DNA from: CAZFHZ01 sp964519015
Lineage (GTDB): Bacteria; Blakebacterota; Blakebacteria; Blakebacterales; CAYUVJ01
NCBI GenBank assembly: GCA_964519015.1
Contig: CAZFHZ010000160.1
Location: 1 to 6,295 of the forward strand
Direction of reading: 5' to 3'
DNA length: 6,295 nt
The first letter of the stretch is position 1, and each line of letters opens with the position of its first letter. Of this stretch, positions 1-5,483 are shown piece after piece. The position numbers and the translations under genes were made by a program. The notes beneath the pieces are model-generated. The model was not told where the DNA came from. It did not search any database and saw only the letters and a program-made list of their open reading frames with translations.

Positions 1-1
1 G

Positions 2-709
2 TCCTCCACCTTCACCCTGCTCGCTTCCCCGAACATCCGGCGCTACCGTGTGACGGGTGTCTTCGAGTCGGGGCTCTACGAATACGACGTCTCCTACTGC
101 TACCTGGGGCTGAAGGCGGCCCAGGAACTGACCGGTATCGGCGGGGACGTCACCGGGATCGCCGTCAAGCTGGACGATATGTGGAAGGCCGATCGGCTCA
201 AGGTGGCCATCGACCGGCTCCTCCCCTATCCCTACTACGTGCAGACCTGGATCGACCTGAACCAGAACCTCTTCTCCTGGATGACCATCGAGAAGTGGGC
301 CATGTTCATTACCCTGGGACTGATCATCCTGGTGGCCGCCTTCAACATCGTTTCGACCCTGGTCATGGTGGTGCTGGAGAAGACCCGTGAGATCGGCATC
401 CTGAAGGCGATGGGGGCCACCCGGGGGAGCATCCAGCGGGTGTTCATCACCCAGGGGATGCTGGTCGGTGGTGTCGGCACCCTCCTGGGGCTCATCCTCG
501 GCTACGGCTTCTGCTGGGCGCAGCAAAGCTGGCGTATGATCTCGCTCCCCCCCGACGTCTACTTCATCTCCGCCGTACCGATCGACATGCGGCCGCTCGA
601 CTTCCTCCTGATCACCCTGCTCAGCCTGCTCATCTGCTATCTGGCGAGCCGGTACCCGGCCCACCGGGCGGCCGGGCTGGTGCCGGTGGAGGCGATCCGC
701 GATGCCTGA
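2..709 (+). CDS. lolC: LolC/LolE-family lipoprotein-releasing ABC transporter permease, C-terminal part (5' end outside window)
   Basis: This is the C-terminal 235 residues of an inner-membrane permease of the LolCDE type, which extracts lipoproteins from the inner membrane and hands them to the periplasmic carrier LolA. The frame is open from base 2, so the GTG at 50 is an internal valine and not a start. The fragment begins in the periplasmic domain, with the family-like stretch YRVTGVFESGLYEYD. Three membrane segments follow, at about 302-376, 458-520 and 602-652. After the first lies KTREIGILKAMGAT (380-421), the cytoplasmic coupling helix typical of FtsX/LolE-like permeases that contacts the ATPase. 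The end, PVEAIRDA, is typical of the family. It overlaps lolD by 8 bases, which supports the Lol assignment. LolC, LolE and the single-permease form LolF cannot be told apart without the N-terminal half, so the symbol is a best guess. Confidence 0.9.
   Translation, partial: SSTFTLLASPNIRRYRVTGVFESGLYEYDVSYCYLGLKAAQELTGIGGDVTGIAVKLDDMWKADRLKVAIDRLLPYPYYVQTWIDLNQNLFSWMTIEKWAMFITLGLIILVAAFNIVSTLVMVVLEKTREIGILKAMGATRGSIQRVFITQGMLVGGVGTLLGLILGYGFCWAQQSWRMISLPPDVYFISAVPIDMRPLDFLLITLLSLLICYLASRYPAHRAAGLVPVEAIRDA
685..692 (+). promoter_or_regulatory. Ribosome binding site of lolD, inside the permease gene
   Basis: GGTGGAGG lies 9 bases before the ATG at 702, a good Shine-Dalgarno match at normal spacing. 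It supports the ATG at 702 as the lolD start and so the 8-base overlap with the permease gene. Confidence 0.6.
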
Positions 710-1388
710 GCGCCTTCCTGTGCTGAGCGCCCGGGGGATCTTCAAGAGTTTCCCCTCGGCCGACCTGACCCTGGAGGTGCTCAAGGGGGTCGACCTTGAC
801 CTCGAGGCGGGCCAGGTCGTCGCGGTGGTGGGGGCCTCGGGCACCGGGAAGAGCACCCTCCTCCACATCCTGGGCGCGCTCGACCGGCCCGATGCCGGCA
901 GCGTGGTCCTGGAAGGACGGGACCTGGGCCGTCTCCCCTCCGAACCGCTGGCCGAGGTCCGCAACCGGCAGGTCGGATTCATTTTCCAGTTCCATCATCT
1001 CCTTCCCGACTTCACCGCCCGCGAGAACGTGGCCCTGCCCGCCCTGATCTCCGGCCTGACCCGGGAGGAGGCCTTCGAGCGGTCCGACGCCCTCCTCGCT
1101 GCAGTAGGTCTGCGGGAGCGGGCGCACCATCGTCCCGGCCGGCTCTCGGGAGGGGAGCAGCAGCGGGTGGCGGTCGCCCGGGCGCTGGTCAACCGCCCCC
1201 GGGTGGTGCTGGCCGACGAACCGAGCGGCAACCTGGACCGGGCTAGCAGCGAACGGCTCCACGAGGTACTCTGGGAGATGGGTCCCGCGGAGGGGCAGGC
1301 GCTGTTGGTGGTCACGCACGACCCCGACCTGGCCGCCCGAGCCGGGCGGGTACTGGAGCTGTGCGACGGCCGGCTCCACTCCCGCTAG
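702..1388 (+). CDS. lolD: LolD, ATP-binding subunit of the lipoprotein-releasing ABC transporter
   Basis: A 228-residue cytoplasmic ABC ATPase that would power lipoprotein release by the permease encoded just upstream. All nucleotide-binding motifs are intact: Walker A GASGTGKST (residues 44-52), Q-loop Gln96, signature LSGGEQQR (148-155), Walker B VVLADEP with catalytic Glu173, D-loop GNLD (176-179) and switch His206. The segment after the Q-loop, FHHLLPDFTARENVALP (97-113), is characteristic of LolD and the related MacB/FtsE group. Length is normal for a stand-alone LolD. The ATG at 702 has a good ribosome binding site and overlaps the permease stop codon (ATGCCTGA), which implies translational coupling. 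Another MacB-type exporter ATPase is possible, but the LolC/E-like partner makes LolD the best call. Confidence 0.93.
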   Translation: MPERLPVLSARGIFKSFPSADLTLEVLKGVDLDLEAGQVVAVVGASGTGKSTLLHILGALDRPDAGSVVLEGRDLGRLPSEPLAEVRNRQVGFIFQFHHLLPDFTARENVALPALISGLTREEAFERSDALLAAVGLRERAHHRPGRLSGGEQQRVAVARALVNRPRVVLADEPSGNLDRASSERLHEVLWEMGPAEGQALLVVTHDPDLAARAGRVLELCDGRLHSR

Positions 1389-1403
1389 CACGTCCTGTCC
1401 AAC

Positions 1404-1424
1404 CCTCCCTCGAACCCCGGGAGG
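1404..1424 (+). promoter_or_regulatory. mcsA ribosome binding site within a possible small hairpin
   Basis: GGGAGG at 1419-1424 lies 6 bases before the mcsA ATG and is its Shine-Dalgarno sequence. It is perfectly complementary to CCTCCC at 1404-1409, giving a possible 6-bp stem with a 9-base loop that would hide the ribosome binding site. The binding site itself is solid. The hairpin is an inference: short C/G-rich complements arise by chance in DNA this rich in G and C. It is the only untranslated gap of any size in the window (1389-1430). Confidence 0.45.
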
Positions 1425-1430
1425 CCGATC

Positions 1431-1937
1431 ATGCTCTGCCAGGACTGCGGCCAACGGGTCGCCACGGTCGTCTACACGGAGGTCTCGGAAGGTACCCGCA
1501 CCGTCCTGCACCTCTGCCGCCCCTGCGTCGAGCGGCGCGGCATCCAGGCCCCCGACCTGAGCAATCCCCTGGAGGAGCGGTTCGACGTCCGTCCTTCCCC
1601 CGAACCCGGGAGCGGGGAGCCCCTTCCCGATCCCGACGACCCCTTGAGCTGCCCTGCCTGTGCCTGGACCTGGCGCCAGTTCCGCGAGACGGGCCGGCTG
1701 GGTTGCGGGGAGTGCTATTCGGCCTTCGCCGGACCGCTGAAAGGGGTGTTGGTGAAGATGCACGGTTCTGGGGACCACCTAGGGAAGAGCTACCAGGCCC
1801 CCCCGGCCGCCGCTGGAGGGGAGGAGGAACCGGCCGCGCTGAGGCGTCGGCTCGAGGAGGCGGTGGCCGGAGAGGATTTCGAGGAGGCGGCCCGGCTCCG
1901 TGACCGGCTCCGCCGGCGGGAGGACCCGGCCAGATGA
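1431..1937 (+). CDS. mcsA: McsA, zinc-binding activator of the McsB arginine kinase (UVR-motif protein)
   Basis: A 168-residue protein with the McsA layout. Four CxxC pairs (Cys3/6, Cys29/32, Cys74/77, Cys92/95) form two four-cysteine zinc-binding sites. An acidic, proline-rich linker (about residues 46-72) separates them. GRLGCGECYSAF (88-99) and HGSGDHLGK (111-119) match the conserved McsA core. The C-terminus (about 137-164) is a UVR motif, with GEDFEEAARLRDRL at 147-160. In Firmicutes McsA binds and activates McsB and takes part in the stress response with ClpC; the UVR segment resembles the one in the ClpC middle domain encoded downstream. It is slightly shorter than B. subtilis McsA, and all metal ligands are present. 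The ATG at 1431 has GGGAGG 6 bases upstream and puts the first CxxC at residue 3, as usual. The stop codon overlaps the mcsB start by 4 bases (ATGA). Confidence 0.92.
   Translation: MLCQDCGQRVATVVYTEVSEGTRTVLHLCRPCVERRGIQAPDLSNPLEERFDVRPSPEPGSGEPLPDPDDPLSCPACAWTWRQFRETGRLGCGECYSAFAGPLKGVLVKMHGSGDHLGKSYQAPPAAAGGEEEPAALRRRLEEAVAGEDFEEAARLRDRLRRREDPAR
1918..1924 (+). promoter_or_regulatory. Ribosome binding site of mcsB, inside the end of mcsA
   Basis: GGGAGGA lies 9 bases before the ATG at 1934. It supports this start, which overlaps the mcsA stop in an ATGA arrangement, so mcsB is probably translated by coupling to mcsA. Confidence 0.55.
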
Positions 1938-3022
1938 ATCCCACCGGGGAGGCCGGGGAGCGGCTGCAGGGGTGGATCCAGAACCCGCCGGGCTGGCTGC
2001 CGGCCGGGGGGGAGGGGATCCTCCTCTCCGTCCGAGTCCGGCTGGCCCGCGACCTGGCGGGTCGGTGCTTCCCGCAGCACGCTGACCTGAAGGAACGGGA
2101 GACCATCGAAGGGGAGGTGCGGATGGCCCTGGAGGAGAGCGTGGGAGCGCTGGCCGGGGGGGTATGGCTCGACCTGGGGGAACTATCGGAGTGGGACCGG
2201 CGTCTTCTTGTCGAACGCCGACTGGCCGGACCCTCCCTGGTCGAAGGGACCGGTCCGCGGGGGATCTACGTCGGTCCCGGGGAACGGTGCTCGGCCACGG
2301 TCAACGGCACCGACCACCTCCGGCTGCAGGCCATGTCGGGAGGAGATGAGTTGAAGGAGGCCTGGCGGATCGTCGACGGCCTGGATGACGAGCTCGGCCG
2401 CCGGCTCCGTTTCGCCTGGCGCCCCGACCTGGGCTTCTTGACCACCTCTCCGGCCGATGTCGGCACAGGTTTGCGAGCCGAGGTGCTGCTCCACCTGCCC
2501 GGCCTGGTCCTGACCGCCGATGCCGAAGCGGTCCTCCAGGGGGTCGTGCGGGTGGGGATGAACGTGCGCGGGCTCTATGGGGAAGGACGCACCGTGCACG
2601 GCAACCTCTTCCGGGTCTTCAACCAGATGACCCTGGGACGCTCGGAGATTGACGTACTGGGATCGGTGGATCGGGTCGTCCGACAGGTCGTCGAGACCGA
2701 GCGGAAAGCCCGTACCACACTCTGGACCGAGGCCCGGTCCGAGACCGAGGACAAGCTCCACCGGGCACTCGGGACGCTCCGCAGCGCCCGCTTGCTCTCG
2801 GTCCGGGAGGGCTTGAACCTGATCAGTGCCGTCCGACTCGGCTTGAACATGAACGTGCTGTCGGGCGTCCTAATAGATAGATTGAACAAGTTGCAGGTCC
2901 TGATGCTCCCCGGCCACCTGGCGAGGTGGGAGGGGAGGGACCTCGATCCGGCCGAGCAGGACTTCCTGCGGGCCGCCCTGGTCCGCAGCGAACTGGCCGC
3001 CGAAGGGGGAGGCACCACTTAG
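1934..3022 (+). CDS. mcsB: McsB-type protein arginine kinase (phosphagen kinase family) with altered active-site residues
   Basis: A 362-residue protein with the full-length McsB fold. In Firmicutes McsB phosphorylates arginines on proteins, marking them for ClpC-ClpP. Compared from memory with B. subtilis McsB, motifs align with a constant +5 offset. Kept are the ATP-contacting SVRVR (32-36), Arg130, Arg181 (in GTGLRAEV, 177-184), Arg212 and the second catalytic glutamate, Glu217, in RGLYGEG (212-218), then GNLFRVFNQMTLG (223-235). Three functional positions differ. The NEEDH motif reads NGTDH (124-128), so the catalytic-base glutamate (Glu121 in the reference) is Thr126. The conserved active-site cysteine (Cys167) is Ser172. 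The RDxxRA phosphoarginine pocket reads QDFLRA (342-347). The reading frame is intact and the protein is not truncated, so it seems to be maintained. Family membership is secure; kinase activity is in doubt. It overlaps mcsA by 4 bases and ends 1 base before clpC. Confidence 0.9.
   Translation: MNPTGEAGERLQGWIQNPPGWLPAGGEGILLSVRVRLARDLAGRCFPQHADLKERETIEGEVRMALEESVGALAGGVWLDLGELSEWDRRLLVERRLAGPSLVEGTGPRGIYVGPGERCSATVNGTDHLRLQAMSGGDELKEAWRIVDGLDDELGRRLRFAWRPDLGFLTTSPADVGTGLRAEVLLHLPGLVLTADAEAVLQGVVRVGMNVRGLYGEGRTVHGNLFRVFNQMTLGRSEIDVLGSVDRVVRQVVETERKARTTLWTEARSETEDKLHRALGTLRSARLLSVREGLNLISAVRLGLNMNVLSGVLIDRLNKLQVLMLPGHLARWEGRDLDPAEQDFLRAALVRSELAAEGGGTT
3005..3012 (+). promoter_or_regulatory. 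Ribosome binding site of clpC, inside the end of mcsB
   Basis: GGGGGAGG lies 11 bases before the ATG at 3024 and 20 bases before the next in-frame ATG at 3033. The spacing favours 3024 as the clpC start. Confidence 0.55.
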
Positions 3023-3023
3023 C

Positions 3024-5483
3024 ATGAACGACATGTTCACCGACCGCGTGAAGCGTGTGATGCAGCTGGCCCGGGAGGAGTCCGCCCGACTCGGCCACGA
3101 CTACATCGGAACCGAACACTTCCTGCTCGGGATCATCCGGGACGGGGAGGGGGTGGCCGTGAACGTGCTCGAGAACCTGGGGCTGGACCTCGACGAGGTG
3201 CGCCAGAGTATCGAAGACGCGACGGCCAACGTGGGCGGCTCCATGACGATCGGGCAGGTGCCCTTCACCCCCCGGGCCAAACAGGTCCTGGAGATCGCCG
3301 CTTATGAAGCCCGCGCCCTCAAGAGCAAGTTCGTCGGTACTGAGCACCTCCTGCTGGCCCTGGTCAAGGACAAGGATGGCTCAGCCAGCCAGATCCTCTC
3401 GGCCTTCGGCGTCAACTACAAGATGATCAAGGACGAGATCCAGAAGGTCGGGAGTGAGGAGGGGAGCGAGCGCCTGGACGCCAAGCCTGGGAAATCGAAG
3501 ACCCCCTTCCTCGACCATTTCGGACGCGACCTCACGGCGCTGGCCGAGCGGGGGGAACTCGACCCCATCATCGGCCGCGAACGGGAGATCGAGCGAATCG
3601 CCCAGATCCTGAGCCGGCGCAAGAAGAACAACCCGGTATTGATCGGGGAGCCGGGGGTCGGCAAGACGGCCATCGTGGAAGGGTTGGCCCAGAAGATCGT
3701 GGACCGCTCGGTGCCGAAAGTGCTCGAGAACAAGCGGCTCATCAATATCGACATGGGCTCCCTGGTGGCCGGGACCAAGTTCCGGGGTCAGTTCGAAGAG
3801 CGCCTCAAGACGGTGATGAGTGAACTGCGCGGGGCCAAGAACATCATCATCTTCATCGACGAGCTGCACACCATCGTGGGGGCGGGTTCGGCGGAAGGGA
3901 CGCTGGATGCCAGCAACATGTTCAAACCGGCTCTCTCGCGAGGCGAACTCCAGTGCATCGGCGCCACCACCCTCGACGAGTATCGGAAGACGATCGAGAA
4001 GGACGGCGCACTGGAACGGCGGTTCCAGCGGGTCATGGTTGACGCTCCGAGTCCCGACCAGACGATCGATATCCTGAAGGGACTGCGGTCGCGTTACGAG
4101 GAGCACCACCACGTCATCATCACCGACGAGGCCATCGAAGCCTCGGTCCGGCTCAGTGACCGCTACGTCTCCGACCGCTTCCTGCCCGACAAGGCCATCG
4201 ATGTCATCGACGAGGCCGGCAGCCGCGTGCATCTGAAGAAGTACACATTCCCCCCCGAGATCCGGGAGATCGAGGACCGGCTGAAGGAGGTCCGCGAGGC
4301 GAAGGAATCGAGCGTCAAGAACCAGGAGTTCGAGAAAGCCGCCGAACTGCGCGACCGGGAGCGACGCACCCGGGAGGAGCTCGAGAAGGCCAAGCGGGAT
4401 TGGGAGGCCACCATCCAGGAGACGAAGGTCTACGTCACCGAAGGGGACGTGGCCGAAGTGGTCTCGGGCATGACCGGCATCCCGCTCTTCCGGCTGGCTC
4501 GTTCGGAGTCGGAGAAGCTCCTCAACATGGAGAGCGAGATGAAGAAGCGGGTGGTCGGCCAGGAGGAGGCGATCCGGGCCGTCACACGGGCGATCCAGCG
4601 CACCCGGGCGGGGCTTAAAGACCCTAACCGGCCGATCGGTTCCTACATCTTCCTGGGCCCGACCGGGGTCGGGAAGACCGAGACCGCACGCGCCCTGGCC
4701 GCCTTCCTCTTCGACGACGAGGACAGCCTGGTGCGGGTCGATATGAGCGAGTACATGGAGAAGTTCTCGGTCTCCCGCCTCATCGGGTCGCCTCCCGGCT
4801 ACGTCGGATACGAAGAGGGGGGGCAGCTCACCGAGAAGGTGCGTCGCAAACCATACTCGGTGATCCTGCTCGATGAGATCGAGAAGGCGCACCCCGATGT
4901 CTTCAACATCCTGCTCCAGGTGCTCGACGACGGGCACCTTACCGACGGGCTGGGACGCCGGGTCAACTTCCGGAACACCATCCTGATCATGACCAGCAAC
5001 ATCGGGACCCGCGACCTGGCCAAGGGGCGCTCGCTCGGCTTCCAGCCAGATGACCCCAACGTGAGCTACGACAAGCTCAAGGAGAAGGTCATCGAGGAGA
5101 CTCGGAAGATCTTCAACCCGGAGTTCCTCAACCGGGTCGACGAGATCGTGGTCTTCCACAAGCTCGAGCGGACACATATCGACGAGATCATCGAGCTGAT
5201 GCTCCGCGATCTCGACACCCGGATGGTCGAACGCGGGCTCTCCCTCACCCTCGACCCGGAGGCGAAGGGCCTGATTGCGGAGAAGGGATACGACCCGGCC
5301 TTCGGGGCGAGGCCGCTCCGCCGCACTATCCAGAAGCTGCTGGAGGATCCGCTCAGCGAAGAGATCATCAAGGGGCGGTTCGAGGAAGGGAGTTCGATCC
5401 GGGTGACCCGTCAGGGCGATGAACTGATCTTCGAAACGGTCGCCGGGCTCCAGGCTCCGGCCACCCTGGGGTCCGATGAGTAG
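3024..5483 (+). CDS. clpC: ClpC, AAA+ unfoldase of the ClpCP protease
   Basis: An 819-residue Hsp100 ATPase that unfolds proteins and passes them to ClpP in the cytoplasm. The N-domain (about 1-143) has two Clp repeats, each with GTEH (29-32 and 105-108); Glu31 and Glu107 match the B. subtilis phosphoarginine-binding Glu32 and Glu106. D1 has Walker A GEPGVGKT (208-215), pore loop KFRGQFE (252-258), Walker B ending Asp279-Glu280 and an arginine-finger region ERRF (331-334). The middle domain (about 405-468) is the short ClpC type, a coiled coil with a UVR motif and Phe436 in QEFEKAA, a residue known to hold ClpC in its resting state. D2 has GPTGVGKT (545-552), pore loop GYVGYEEGG (592-600), Walker B ending Asp617-Glu618, an LGF ClpP-docking tripeptide (671-673) and sensor-2 FGARPLRR (760-767). 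The short middle domain and LGF loop exclude ClpB. The start at 3024 fits the ribosome binding site; Met4 is a weaker alternative. The 3' end overlaps the next gene by 8 bases. Confidence 0.97.
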   Translation: MNDMFTDRVKRVMQLAREESARLGHDYIGTEHFLLGIIRDGEGVAVNVLENLGLDLDEVRQSIEDATANVGGSMTIGQVPFTPRAKQVLEIAAYEARALKSKFVGTEHLLLALVKDKDGSASQILSAFGVNYKMIKDEIQKVGSEEGSERLDAKPGKSKTPFLDHFGRDLTALAERGELDPIIGREREIERIAQILSRRKKNNPVLIGEPGVGKTAIVEGLAQKIVDRSVPKVLENKRLINIDMGSLVAGTKFRGQFEERLKTVMSELRGAKNIIIFIDELHTIVGAGSAEGTLDASNMFKPALSRGELQCIGATTLDEYRKTIEKDGALERRFQRVMVDAPSPDQTIDILKGLRSRYEEHHHVIITDEAIEASVRLSDRYVSDRFLPDKAIDVIDEAGSRVHLKKYTFPPEIREIEDRLKEVREAKESSVKNQEFEKAAELRDRERRTREELEKAKRDWEATIQETKVYVTEGDVAEVVSGMTGIPLFRLARSESEKLLNMESEMKKRVVGQEEAIRAVTRAIQRTRAGLKDPNRPIGSYIFLGPTGVGKTETARALAAFLFDDEDSLVRVDMSEYMEKFSVSRLIGSPPGYVGYEEGGQLTEKVRRKPYSVILLDEIEKAHPDVFNILLQVLDDGHLTDGLGRRVNFRNTILIMTSNIGTRDLAKGRSLGFQPDDPNVSYDKLKEKVIEETRKIFNPEFLNRVDEIVVFHKLERTHIDEIIELMLRDLDTRMVERGLSLTLDPEAKGLIAEKGYDPAFGARPLRRTIQKLLEDPLSEEIIKGRFEEGSSIRVTRQGDELIFETVAGLQAPATLGSDE

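Noticed and set aside
50..52. GTG at 50 as the start of the permease
   Set aside because: The frame is open upstream to the window edge and those codons read as family-like sequence, so this is an internal valine of a gene cut by the window.
1389..1430. Promoter, CtsR operator, CIRCE element or terminator between lolD and mcsA
   Set aside because: No CtsR heptamer repeat, no CIRCE inverted repeat, no convincing -35/-10 pair and no hairpin followed by a T run can be seen.
630..1778. A 382-codon open frame on the - strand, opposite lolD and mcsA
   Set aside because: It is a codon-bias shadow of lolD and mcsA, low-complexity in Pro/Gly/Arg, with no family resemblance.
3024..5483. ClpB or ClpA instead of ClpC
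   Set aside because: The short middle domain with a UVR motif, the paired ClpC-type N repeats, the LGF ClpP-docking loop and the mcsAB neighbours all indicate ClpC.
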